Part shown: piece after piece, positions 7,490 to 15,756 of the stretch | Layout of the letters: each line of letters begins with the position of its first letter | Position numbering within the stretch: the first letter of the stretch is position 1 | From: an uncultured Bacilli bacterium | Lineage (GTDB): Bacteria; Bacillota_I; Bacilli_A; RF39; UBA660 | Direction: 5' to 3' | DNA length: 33,063 nucleotides | Assembly (NCBI GenBank): GCA_947626655.1 | Contig: CANQTA010000011.1 | Location: 1-33,063, forward strand | Notes under the pieces: generated by a model | Told to the model about the DNA's origin: nothing | Databases searched by the model: none | Seen by the model: only the letters and a program-made list of their open reading frames with translations | Translations under genes and position numbers: made by a program

Positions 7490-7909
7490 ATGATGAAAAA
7501 GTTTTTAAACTATATTTTGGTTTTTGGGATAATAATGTTTATTCTTAATCCATCTGTTTTAGCAGCATCACTTAATTATAGTAATTTATGTGATAATGAA
7601 GGCATAAAAAATGCAGCTGAAATAGTTGGTTATGTGGTGTTATTAATTAAATGGATAGTTCCTCTTATTTTAATTGTTCTTGGGATGATTGATTTTGGAA
7701 AAGCTGTTATAAGTAATGATGATAAAGCATTAAATAATGCCACTAGTTCTTTAATAAAAAGAATTATCGCCGGTGTAGTAGTATTTTTTGTTCCTTCATT
7801 GGTAATGGCATTAGTCAATTTTATAGGTTTTACCCAAGGAATTGAAAATGACGCTGATTTTGCAACTTGTACTAAGTGTGTAATGGATGTTTTAAATAAT
7901 TGTAATTAA
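7490..7909 (+). CDS. VirB2/TrbC-like pilin with signal peptide
   Basis: This 139-aa precursor has a signal peptide (MMKKF, a hydrophobic core to about residue 22, then VLAA). The mature part has two helices separated by GMIDFGKAVISNDDKAL, nearly the same loop as in the 7068 pilin, and a Cys-containing tail (CTKC, NC). Unlike its neighbour it carries an export signal, so the two pilins probably enter the membrane differently. It is the first gene of a unit with the YwaF-like gene. A second in-frame ATG at 7493 is an equivalent start. Confidence 0.8.
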   Translation: MMKKFLNYILVFGIIMFILNPSVLAASLNYSNLCDNEGIKNAAEIVGYVVLLIKWIVPLILIVLGMIDFGKAVISNDDKALNNATSSLIKRIIAGVVVFFVPSLVMALVNFIGFTQGIENDADFATCTKCVMDVLNNCN

Positions 7910-7929
7910 ATTAAAGTAGGATGATTGGT

Positions 7930-8664
7930 ATGAATAAATTTTTTCTTAATTTAAATAAAGGTTTAGAAATAAGAATATTTAGCGTAGCACATCTTTTTTT
8001 AATTTTATTAGAGTTTTTGGCAATTTTTATTGTTTATAGAAAAAGAGATTATTTTTGTAATATTAAAAAACAAACAAAAAGAAAATATCAAATATTTTTA
8101 GCAAGTATAATTATTTTAAATTGGTTTTTAAGAAGGGGTAGCTTTATTTATTATGGGGTTTATGATTATCATAATCATCTAGATCTTAATTTTTGTAATA
8201 TAACTAGTATTTTATTTTTAATTTACTCTTTAACAAATAATAAAAATATCTATAATATTTGTTATTATATGGCTTTTATTGGGCCTTTGTTAGCTATTTT
8301 AATACCAAGTGTTAATATAAGAATTACTAATTATTCTTTTTATTCTTATTTAGTTATTCATCATATTATATTTTTATTTAATTATATGTTTATGTATATG
8401 GAAAATTTAAAATTTGAAAAAAGATATTTAAAACAATTAGGTGTTTTTTTAATTATTTATTTTATGGGTGTTTATTTATTTAATTATGTTTTTCATACTG
8501 GTTATAATATGCCAATTACTTTTTTAAATGGTAATATTACTAATTTATTAATAATTAAAATTGTAACTTATAATATTTATACGCAATTATTGACAATGTA
8601 TGGATTAATTATTTTGTTTATTTTGTTAGGTATTATTAATTTGAAGTTAAGTAGTAAAATATAA
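7930..8664 (+). CDS. YwaF/TMEM164-like (TIGR02206) integral membrane protein
   Basis: This protein of about 244 aa has six or seven hydrophobic helices. Family marks are NHLDLNFCNIT (a His...Cys-Asn-Ile stretch at the start of a helix) and the His pair in VIHHIIF, as in the YwaF family of uncharacterised bacterial membrane proteins. Its human relative TMEM164 has been linked to acyl transfer on lipids; no activity can be assigned here. It lies between two T4SS pilin genes, which is not a known position for this family. The ATG at 7930 is preferred because AGG at 7918-7920 is too close to the ATG at 7921. Confidence 0.7.
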   Translation: MNKFFLNLNKGLEIRIFSVAHLFLILLEFLAIFIVYRKRDYFCNIKKQTKRKYQIFLASIIILNWFLRRGSFIYYGVYDYHNHLDLNFCNITSILFLIYSLTNNKNIYNICYYMAFIGPLLAILIPSVNIRITNYSFYSYLVIHHIIFLFNYMFMYMENLKFEKRYLKQLGVFLIIYFMGVYLFNYVFHTGYNMPITFLNGNITNLLIIKIVTYNIYTQLLTMYGLIILFILLGIINLKLSSKI

Positions 8665-8691
8665 TTTAATATGGTGTTTAAGGAAAAAATG

Positions 8692-8700
8692 TGATAAAAT
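8692..8700 (+). promoter_or_regulatory. Extended -10 promoter of the ectodomain pilin and T4SS core operon
   Basis: TGATAAAAT (8692-8700) is an extended -10 sequence without a clear -35. TTGGAG (8725-8730) lies six bases before the ATG at 8737. Confidence 0.5.
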
Positions 8701-8736
8701 CTATATGTATGTAATATTACTAGTTTGGAGTAGCTT

Positions 8737-10560
8737 ATGAAAAAGAAAATTCTAAGTTTTCTAACAATTTTAATAGCATTGTTACCATTAGTGGTTATGG
8801 CTGGTGGAAATAGTGATGATATTGTTTATAATACCAATTACGAAAGTGGTTATGAATATGGTAACGTTACTAAATGTGTTAAAGGTGGTAGTGGCGGAAT
8901 AGCATATTTTGTAGGTATTAAAAAAGTTAGTGGTTATGATGTTTGCTTATGGACTCAATCAGGTAATCCGATGACTGCTGAGTTTGCTTGTGATGATCCA
9001 GAAATGGAAATGTTTGGTTTGGGTACAGTAGCAGATACCGAAGGTAATGCTTATAAAGGATTGGGTTGTAGAAAGCCAAAAGTTAATGGTAATGAGACAG
9101 TAAGTGATATTATGGTAGCTTATACAAATAAAGTAGTAAAGCCAAGTATGGCTAATAGTGGTTCTAAATGTAGTATAGTTTCTGGTGATGCGGTTAAATT
9201 AAATGGCTGTGATATTCAAGGCCTTAAAAATGGTACTGCTATTGTAAAAGTAACTCAAGCTGGTAAGAGTTATAATTATCAAGTTTATGTAGTGTTGTCT
9301 TCAAAAAAAGTTTATGTTGGTGAAACAGTTACAGTTGGTAGTATTATTAATACTACAATTTTGGGTGAATCAAGAATATCAATAAATAGTGACAATAAAT
9401 CTTTTACTGCTAAAGTAGCTGGTAATGTACTTATAAAAGCGAATCCTGATATTTATTATGAATATATTTTAGAAAATCGACCTACAGGAACTAGTAGTTT
9501 GGATAATAATTATAATTATGGAGATGTTAATGAGTGTAATCTTGACTTTTATGGTTTGGGAGATACATCGGGAAAAGTAAATTTTGATGGTCATACTTTT
9601 TGTGGTGTTAGTGAAAATAGTTTATATTATGATAAATATGATTATACATATGTTAAAATAACTTGTACTAATAGTGATTATGATTTTTTTCCTTTAGAGT
9701 TTACAGCTAATGGTTTAAAATATAAGGGTTTTGGATGTCGACAATCTAAAGATGGTAGTAATCAATATCAAATAGAAAATGTTTTTATTGGTCAAGAAAA
9801 AGAATATACTGGTAATTTAACAAGTGATTATTATGAGTGTTCTATTACAGAAGGTAGTGATAAAGCTTATTTTTTATCAAGTAATAAATGTAGAATAAGA
9901 TTTAATAGTGCAGGAATAGTTAAAGTTAAAGTTAAACATTTAAGTACTGGAGAAACTAAATATTATGAATATCATGTTACTGAATATGTTTCTGAAAATA
10001 GTACTTTGGATGGTTCTTATGAGTATGCAAATGTTAGTTCATGTAGCATTGGTTCAGGAACAAATAATATTGTAAATTTTAGTGGTTATAATTTTTGTGC
10101 TACTAGTAATTCGGTGTATAATTTAAATGATATTAATGCTTCATGTCCTGATAGTTTTGTTCTTTTTCCTATTGAATTTAATAGTAATGGAACTTTATAT
10201 AATGGTTATGGTTGTCGTAAGTCTTTAACTTCTATTGGTGGAGCTATTCCGGATATAGAAAAGGCTGATTGTGATTCGATGTTAGGAGATCCAGATACAC
10301 AAGGTACACCGGCCTTTTATTTAGATAAGGCTTTTAGAATTATTAGATATGTTGCTATTATTTTATTAGTAGTTTTAACTATGATGGATTTTATAGGTGC
10401 TACGGCTTCTAATGATCAAGATGCTATTAAGAAAAGCGCTCAAAAGGCTATAATTAGAGCTATCTTATGTGTGGCAATATTCTTTTTACCAACTTTAATT
10501 AAAATATTCTTAAAATATTTAAATAAAAGAGCAATAGATCTTTGTGGTATTGGTGGGTGA
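8737..10560 (+). CDS. Secreted repeat protein fused to a VirB2-like pilin module
   Basis: This 607-aa protein has a signal peptide (about 1-22). Its ectodomain alternates two repeat types. A repeats, at about 35-113, 255-336 and 424-495, run from a Tyr-Glu/Asn-Tyr start to G(L/F/Y)GCR and contain paired Cys. B repeats, at about 145-186 and 368-414, are Ig-like, with a Cys pair and a closing beta run; a B-like end is also seen near 220-246. Residues about 530-595 hold two helices with TMMDFIGATASNDQDA between them, matching the DxGKAVxSxD loop of the two upstream pilins. It may be a minor, tip or adhesive subunit. It heads the operon with VirB6, PrgI and VirB4. Confidence 0.75.
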   Translation: MKKKILSFLTILIALLPLVVMAGGNSDDIVYNTNYESGYEYGNVTKCVKGGSGGIAYFVGIKKVSGYDVCLWTQSGNPMTAEFACDDPEMEMFGLGTVADTEGNAYKGLGCRKPKVNGNETVSDIMVAYTNKVVKPSMANSGSKCSIVSGDAVKLNGCDIQGLKNGTAIVKVTQAGKSYNYQVYVVLSSKKVYVGETVTVGSIINTTILGESRISINSDNKSFTAKVAGNVLIKANPDIYYEYILENRPTGTSSLDNNYNYGDVNECNLDFYGLGDTSGKVNFDGHTFCGVSENSLYYDKYDYTYVKITCTNSDYDFFPLEFTANGLKYKGFGCRQSKDGSNQYQIENVFIGQEKEYTGNLTSDYYECSITEGSDKAYFLSSNKCRIRFNSAGIVKVKVKHLSTGETKYYEYHVTEYVSENSTLDGSYEYANVSSCSIGSGTNNIVNFSGYNFCATSNSVYNLNDINASCPDSFVLFPIEFNSNGTLYNGYGCRKSLTSIGGAIPDIEKADCDSMLGDPDTQGTPAFYLDKAFRIIRYVAIILLVVLTMMDFIGATASNDQDAIKKSAQKAIIRAILCVAIFFLPTLIKIFLKYLNKRAIDLCGIGG

Positions 10561-10565
10561 TATAT

Positions 10566-12734
10566 ATGAATCTAATAAATTTTTTATCAATTCCTGGTGT
10601 TTTTCAAAGTTTGTTAATTACCCTTTGTAACGGGGTTTATCGAGTAGCAGCTTTTGCTTTTCAAATATTTTTGATTTTAGCAACAGGTCAATTATTAGAT
10701 ACCAGTGATTATGAATTAATGATAACAAATTTTTATGTTATTTTAGGAATTGTCATGTTATTTGTTTTAGCATTTACTTTACTAAAAGGGATGGTTAATC
10801 CTGATGAACAAAAGAAAGGCGCTACAACTGTTAAAAAGGTTATAATTAATTTAGTAACGTCAGCATTGATTTTAGCTCTTTTACCAACTATCTTTGGTTT
10901 TGCTTTTGATTTTCAAACTGCAGTGATTGTAGAGCAAAATTCGATTGGTAAATTCTTTAATTATGGTGGTAGTAGCAATGATAATGTTGCTACTGTTAAA
11001 CAAGGTGCTAATCAAATTGTTAATGGTGTTTATACAGCTTTTTTAAATGTTAATGGTGATAATTGTGCAAATACAATTAATTCGAAAGAAGCTTTAGAAG
11101 CATGTCAAGGAAGTATTCCTTCTGAAGACAAAAAAAGGTTTGCTAATGAATCTTCTGAGCAATCACATACTTTTTTGGAAACAATTAATTATGTTGATCA
11201 GACTGGTTCTTTCGGAGCTTATAATGCTTTTGCTGAAAATATTGCAAATGATGATACTTTAGATTTTAATTTTTTGTTAAGTTTAATTGGTGGTTTAATT
11301 TTAGTTTATATAGCTGTTTCATTTTGTTTTGATATGGCAGTTCGATTAGTTAAATTAGTATTTTATCAATTAATTGCGCCGATTCCATTATTTTTAAGAA
11401 TTGTTCCCGAGGGAAAACTAAGTGATGTATTTAGTAAATGGGTTAAAATAACATTAACTTGTTATTTGGAAGTTTATATAAGAATATTTATCTTTTATTT
11501 TTGTATTTATTTATGTAATGCTATGTTAGGTTCTGATTTTATTAATAAGCAAGTTTATGGTTGGGGAGCATTTGTAGCATTAATTACTCAAGCTTTTATC
11601 TTAATGGGAATTATAACATTTATGAGAAGTGCACCAAAGTTGTTTAGTGAGGTAACTGGTCTTGATTCTGGTAATATGAAACTTGGTATTAAAGATAAGT
11701 TAGCAGCAGGTGGTGGCTTTGTAGCTGGATCTTTAGTTGGAGCTGGTGTAACATCAATGGTTAGAAATGGTCTAGTTTCTGGTGGGGCAATGGTAAACAA
11801 ATATAAGGAAAACAGGAAAGCTGGCAAAGGTAAATTTAGATCAGTTTTAGGTGCTTCTGGTAGTGCGGTTAAATTTTTAACTTCAACAGCTGCAGGAACA
11901 GTATCGGGTGCTTTTAGAGGTGGATATGCTGGTCTTAATGCTAAAAATTATACAGATGTTACGAAAGCTGCTAGTAAAGGTGCTAAAGGTGCTGTAGATG
12001 CACGAGTAAAGAGAGCTAATTATAAAGCTGCTCATGGTGGTAGTACGTTAGGAGCTACTATTGGTCATTTGAAAGATGCTGGTGTATCAATTAAAAATTA
12101 TGCTTTAGATCAAAGTATTGAAGGGTTGACAAGAGAAAGTAATAGTATGGGTAAATTGGCTTCTAGTTATAATTCATTTAGTGATGGTATAGAAAGTTTA
12201 TTGGAAAAGGAACAAGGAAAAGGAAATGGTTCAGTTTTCTTGTCAAATGGTTTTACTTTATCTCAATATACTGCTTTTGATGCTGCTGCTCAAAATCTTG
12301 CAAAGGCAAGGGCAGACTTTAATACAGGTAGAATAAATGCTGCTGCATTAAGAACAGCAGAACAGAATTATTCAAATGCTCGGGATAGTGCTCGAGATGA
12401 ATTAATGAATATGGTATTAGAAGGCAGTAAAGGTTCAAGATTTACAGCTTTAACAGCTAAAGGACAAGCAGCTTTAAAAGACAGTATGGTTAATGCTGAA
12501 TCATTACAAGCTGTTATATTGGAAAATGCTAATTCTAGTGTAGTTCAAAGTATTATGGGACCTAAAGGTAATAATGCTTTAGATGATATTGCCCATAAAA
12601 GACCACTATCTACAAGTTCGTTTGAATTTAATCATACTAAGTTAAAAGATGCTGCCAAGGTAGCCCAAGGACAAGCAGATATTAGAATAGCTGAAATGAA
12701 TAAAGAAAATGCTGCTAAGGGTGAAAAAAAGTAA
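10566..12734 (+). CDS. VirB6/TrbL-like polytopic T4SS membrane protein (Mbov_0396-like) with long soluble tail
   Basis: This is a protein of about 722 aa. About six hydrophobic helices lie in the first 360 residues (near 13-40, 53-74, 91-115, 235-262, 285-318 and 335-358), with a soluble loop between the third and fourth. The remaining 360 residues are Ala/Gly/Lys/Ser-rich, hydrophilic and probably helical. VirB6-like proteins form the inner-membrane channel next to VirB4 and VirB3. The ATG at 10566, six bases after the upstream TGA with GGTGGGTGA before it, is preferred over an in-frame TTG at 10542 inside the previous gene. The position before PrgI and VirB4 matches mycoplasma and firmicute T4SS loci. 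Confidence 0.8.
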   Translation: MNLINFLSIPGVFQSLLITLCNGVYRVAAFAFQIFLILATGQLLDTSDYELMITNFYVILGIVMLFVLAFTLLKGMVNPDEQKKGATTVKKVIINLVTSALILALLPTIFGFAFDFQTAVIVEQNSIGKFFNYGGSSNDNVATVKQGANQIVNGVYTAFLNVNGDNCANTINSKEALEACQGSIPSEDKKRFANESSEQSHTFLETINYVDQTGSFGAYNAFAENIANDDTLDFNFLLSLIGGLILVYIAVSFCFDMAVRLVKLVFYQLIAPIPLFLRIVPEGKLSDVFSKWVKITLTCYLEVYIRIFIFYFCIYLCNAMLGSDFINKQVYGWGAFVALITQAFILMGIITFMRSAPKLFSEVTGLDSGNMKLGIKDKLAAGGGFVAGSLVGAGVTSMVRNGLVSGGAMVNKYKENRKAGKGKFRSVLGASGSAVKFLTSTAAGTVSGAFRGGYAGLNAKNYTDVTKAASKGAKGAVDARVKRANYKAAHGGSTLGATIGHLKDAGVSIKNYALDQSIEGLTRESNSMGKLASSYNSFSDGIESLLEKEQGKGNGSVFLSNGFTLSQYTAFDAAAQNLAKARADFNTGRINAAALRTAEQNYSNARDSARDELMNMVLEGSKGSRFTALTAKGQAALKDSMVNAESLQAVILENANSSVVQSIMGPKGNNALDDIAHKRPLSTSSFEFNHTKLKDAAKVAQGQADIRIAEMNKENAAKGEKK

Positions 12735-12751
12735 AAAAGGAGGAATAAAAA

Positions 12752-13084
12752 GTGGACGAAGGAAGAAGAAATGCTTATTTAATACCTGCAAATACTAAGA
12801 AGTCACAATTAATATTAGGATTTTTTACTCCAACAGATTTATTTATATTTATAGTTGGGTGTGTATGGTCATTTGCAATGTTGCTTTTAATAAGTCATCC
12901 TAGTTTAGTGGTATTAATTATTATTATGTTACCAGCTTTAGTAGCGGCTTTCTTAGTAATGCCAGTGCCGCATTATCATAATGTATTACAGCTTATTACA
13001 AATATATTTAATTTTTACACCAATAGAAGACAATATTATTGGAAAGGATGGAATTATGAAAGATTCAACACAAACGGTAAGTAA
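12752..13084 (+). CDS. PrgI family (VirB3-like) T4SS membrane protein
   Basis: This 110-aa protein has an N-terminal soluble stretch (IPANTKKSQLILGFFTPTDL, typical of PrgI), two close membrane helices (about 29-47 and 50-68) and a C-terminal segment with YTNRRQYYW. PrgI/VirB3 proteins anchor the VirB4 ATPase at the membrane. The start is GTG with a strong AAGGAGG (12737-12743). Its last 29 bases overlap the next gene. Confidence 0.85.
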   Translation: MDEGRRNAYLIPANTKKSQLILGFFTPTDLFIFIVGCVWSFAMLLLISHPSLVVLIIIMLPALVAAFLVMPVPHYHNVLQLITNIFNFYTNRRQYYWKGWNYERFNTNGK

Positions 13085-13619
13085 TTCAAAATTTACTGAT
13101 GCTTGGCTTCCGGTGAAGCAAATTATGAATGGTATGATTCAACTTGATAGTGGCTATTATGTGACTGGGGTGAAAGTTCATCCAAGAAATATCTTTATAA
13201 TGGATCAAGCTCAACAAGATAATATGATTTATAATTTAAGAAATTTTTATAATACTATTGATTATGAATTTTGGTTAATTATAGCTGATCGTCCTGTCGA
13301 TATAAACTTATATTTAGCTGAATTACAAAGACATTATAATAATACAACTAGTAATGAAATTAGAAAGATTATTTTAGATGATATTAATAAAGCTAATAGA
13401 TTTATGAGTGCAGAGTATAACGTTGTAGATACAGAATATTATCTTATTTTTCAAGAGAAAAAGTTGGAAGTTTTACAAAAAAAATTACATAATTTGATTA
13501 GTGGACTTGCTAATGCGGGATTGCAATCAAGTCAAACAAGTAATAGTGATTTGAGAATTATTTTAGATAATTTACTTAATGGTGGTGAAACCATTAATTT
13601 TGGAACGGTGATGAGTTAA
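13056..13619 (+). CDS. TrsD/TraD-like stand-alone VirB4 N-terminal domain protein
   Basis: This 187-aa soluble protein starts with a domain pattern (WLPVKQIMNGMIQLDSGYYV) seen at the N-terminus of VirB4/TrbE-type ATPases. There is no P-loop. Staphylococcal plasmids pGO1 and pSK41 have a similar separate protein (TrsD/TraD) between a PrgI-like and a VirB4 gene, and the order here is the same. It probably forms part of the VirB4 complex at the membrane. The ATG at 13056 is chosen over an upstream in-frame ATG at 12981, which would lie deep inside the PrgI gene; AAAGGA lies about 8 bases before it. The next gene starts directly after its TAA. Confidence 0.75.
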   Translation: MKDSTQTVSNSKFTDAWLPVKQIMNGMIQLDSGYYVTGVKVHPRNIFIMDQAQQDNMIYNLRNFYNTIDYEFWLIIADRPVDINLYLAELQRHYNNTTSNEIRKIILDDINKANRFMSAEYNVVDTEYYLIFQEKKLEVLQKKLHNLISGLANAGLQSSQTSNSDLRIILDNLLNGGETINFGTVMS

Positions 13620-15401
13620 ATGAATATGAAAAATGAAATTGCTCCAAAAGGAATGGAGTTTAAACCAACAGAGTTTAGAATAGGTGGAAAGTATTCAACA
13701 ATTATTTCGATAGTGTCATTTCCAAAAAATATTTATGTTGGTTATTTATCTGATATAACTAATATTTCAGGCGTTAAAGTAATTGTTAAACATATTCCTA
13801 TTCAATTTAGTGTTTTACAAAAAATGATTAATAAAGAAATTGCTGACTTAAAAACTAGATATCAATCAGAACGTGATCAAACGATGCAAGAAAAAATTCG
13901 GCAAGATTATGAATCATTAGAACAATTTGTTAGTATGTTAGCTGCTACTGATGCTCGTATCTTTGATTTTCAAATGCATTTAATGGTAACAGCTGATAGT
14001 AAAGAAGAATTAGATGTTAAAAAGATGGAAGTTAAAAGTTATTTAAATGCTTTAGGTATGGGTGGAGTAGCTTTAATGTTCGAACAAGAGAAAGTTTTAA
14101 AAAGCGTTGTACCAATATTTCCAAAGCAAGATATAGAAAATAGAATTGGAACACCTATTCCATCTATTACAATTGCAGCGATGTATCCTTATGTTTTTGA
14201 TAGTATTAAAGATCCAGGATTATCTTGTTTGTTTGGAGTAGATTATTCTGGGGGAGTTGTTTTATTTAATCAATTTTTATATCAAATAAAAAATGAAAAT
14301 AATCGAAATAATGCTAATTTGATATTATTAGGAACATCTGGTAGTGGTAAATCTACTGCTGCTAAACTTCTTATTCGAAATCATATTAGAAATGGTTGTA
14401 AAATTGTTGCGATTGACCCAGAAGGTGAATTAGAAGAAATGGCAAAATCTGTTGGTGGAGATTTCTTGGATTTAGGTAAAGGCGGCAACTTTGGGATGGT
14501 TAATCCTTTAGAAGTGGTTGTTGATGTTGATGAACAAGAAATAGCTGAAGGATTAGGATATACTGTTTTAACAAGAACGTTGCAACAATTAAAAGCATTT
14601 ATGAAATATTATAATCCTTCGATTGAAGAAGATGTTTTAACTTTATTTAGTGAAGTTGTACAAGATACTTACCGAAGATATAGAATAGATTATAATACTG
14701 ATTTTACCAAATTGACTAGTGAAAATTATCCAACATTTGATGATGTTTATGCCACAATAAAAGGTAGATTATTATCAATGGTTGATGCAACTCATGAAAG
14801 AGATGTTATGGAAAGATTAGAGCTTAAGATTAGACCATTGGTACAAGAACTTCGGTATTATTTTACCGGTCATACTACAATTAAAATTACAAGTGATTTT
14901 ATTGTCTTTAATATAAAAGAATTAATGAATAGCGATGAAAATATTAAAAATGCTTTATTCTTTAATATTTTGAAATATGCTTGGGGATTATGTTTAGATA
15001 GTTCAGTAAATACAGTGATGATGGTTGATGAAGCTCATGTATTACTTGCTTCTCATAATGAATTAGGAGCTGAATTTTTAGCTCAAATTCAAAGAAGAAG
15101 TCGTAAATATAATACAGGTACAATAATAATTACGCAACAACCTACTGATTTTGCGGCACCAAATATTATTCAACATGGAAAAGCAATATTTGATAATGCT
15201 TCTTATTATTTGATTATGGGACTTCGGAAACAAGCAGTAGAGGATTTATCTAAACTTATCGATTTGAATGAAAGTGAAAAAGAAGGAATTAAATTCTATT
15301 CACAAGGACAAGGATTGTTTGTTTGTGGTAATCGACGGATGCGAATTAATGTAGTGGTAACTCAAGAAGAACTAGATTCGTTTGGAATTGGTGGTAATTA
15401 A
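13620..15401 (+). CDS. virB4: VirB4/TraE/TrsE-type T4SS ATPase
   Basis: This is a 593-aa soluble ATPase. Walker A GTSGSGKST is at 238-246 and Walker B VMMVDEAH at 466-473. Further conserved pieces are IDPEGEL, the RRSRKYNTG helix region and ITQQPTDF. VirB4 powers pilus assembly and substrate movement at the inner face of the membrane. It lacks the first part of the usual VirB4 N-terminal domain, which is supplied by the gene immediately upstream. It starts directly after the upstream stop (TAAATG), so translation is likely coupled. A terminator directly follows. Confidence 0.93.
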   Translation: MNMKNEIAPKGMEFKPTEFRIGGKYSTIISIVSFPKNIYVGYLSDITNISGVKVIVKHIPIQFSVLQKMINKEIADLKTRYQSERDQTMQEKIRQDYESLEQFVSMLAATDARIFDFQMHLMVTADSKEELDVKKMEVKSYLNALGMGGVALMFEQEKVLKSVVPIFPKQDIENRIGTPIPSITIAAMYPYVFDSIKDPGLSCLFGVDYSGGVVLFNQFLYQIKNENNRNNANLILLGTSGSGKSTAAKLLIRNHIRNGCKIVAIDPEGELEEMAKSVGGDFLDLGKGGNFGMVNPLEVVVDVDEQEIAEGLGYTVLTRTLQQLKAFMKYYNPSIEEDVLTLFSEVVQDTYRRYRIDYNTDFTKLTSENYPTFDDVYATIKGRLLSMVDATHERDVMERLELKIRPLVQELRYYFTGHTTIKITSDFIVFNIKELMNSDENIKNALFFNILKYAWGLCLDSSVNTVMMVDEAHVLLASHNELGAEFLAQIQRRSRKYNTGTIIITQQPTDFAAPNIIQHGKAIFDNASYYLIMGLRKQAVEDLSKLIDLNESEKEGIKFYSQGQGLFVCGNRRMRINVVVTQEELDSFGIGGN

Positions 15402-15403
15402 AT

Positions 15404-15431
15404 CTTTATAAAAAATTATAAAGGTTTTTTT
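15404..15431 (+). terminator. Intrinsic terminator after virB4
   Basis: CTTTATAA (15404-15411), loop AAAA, TTATAAAG (15416-15423), then a run of seven T. It closes the core operon. Confidence 0.85.
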
Positions 15432-15440
15432 ATGTTTTTC

Positions 15441-15469
15441 TTGACATACAATTGTTTGTAATGTATACT
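15441..15469 (+). promoter_or_regulatory. Near-consensus promoter of the 61-aa gene, with palindrome in the spacer
   Basis: TTGACA (15441-15446) and TATACT (15464-15469) are 17 bases apart. The spacer contains the palindrome ACAATTGT (15448-15455) and TACA...TGTA arms (15447-15450 and 15457-15460), a possible operator. Confidence 0.75.
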
Positions 15470-15497
15470 ATGGATAGACGATATAGAGAGGCAGATT

Positions 15498-15683
15498 ATG
15501 AAAAATGAAAAATTAAGTCAAAATGGAGTTAGTTATTTTTTGATAGGAAAAATTTTGGGTACTAATAGTAAGAAAAGATGTCAAAAATATTTAAAAATAT
15601 TAGAAAGTAGTTTAACTAAAGAAGAAATATGGTTAGCCAAAAGTACATATTTGAAAACCTTAGAGGTTAATAGTGATGAGTGA
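15498..15683 (+). CDS. 61-aa protein of unknown function in the T4SS locus
   Basis: I do not recognise this protein. It is basic and soluble, predicted largely helical (SYFLIGKILG, then SKKRCQKYLKILESSL, then TKEEIWLAKSTYLKTLE), with one Cys. GAGAGG at 15485-15490 is a good ribosome binding site. It sits between the virB4 terminator and the large wall hydrolase and has the best promoter of the block apart from the first pilin. A small regulator or a chaperone-like adaptor would fit its size and position, but nothing in the sequence proves either. Confidence 0.55.
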   Translation: MKNEKLSQNGVSYFLIGKILGTNSKKRCQKYLKILESSLTKEEIWLAKSTYLKTLEVNSDE

Positions 15684-15718
15684 AATAATTAGTAAATCTT
15701 TTTTTTATGAGGAAAGTA

Positions 15719-15727
15719 TGATAGAAT
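15719..15727 (+). promoter_or_regulatory. Possible extended -10 promoter before the wall hydrolase
   Basis: TGATAGAAT (15719-15727) fits an extended -10 element 30 bases before the ATG at 15757. There is no -35 match. GGTGGTG at 15744-15750 is the ribosome binding site. Confidence 0.4.
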
Positions 15728-15756
15728 TATATTAGCTTAGATTGGTGGTGCTCTAA

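Noticed and set aside
11588-11827. Minus-strand frame inside the VirB6-like gene
   Set aside because: Antisense shadow of a real gene; no ribosome binding site or independent support. The same applies to minus-strand frames at 109-354, 5464-5664, 7630-7818, 15859-16116, 20311-20502, 21344-21547 and 27655-27879.
15676-15735. A 19-codon frame overlapping the end of the 61-aa gene
   Set aside because: Too short and without its own ribosome binding site, and it contains the probable -10 of the next gene.
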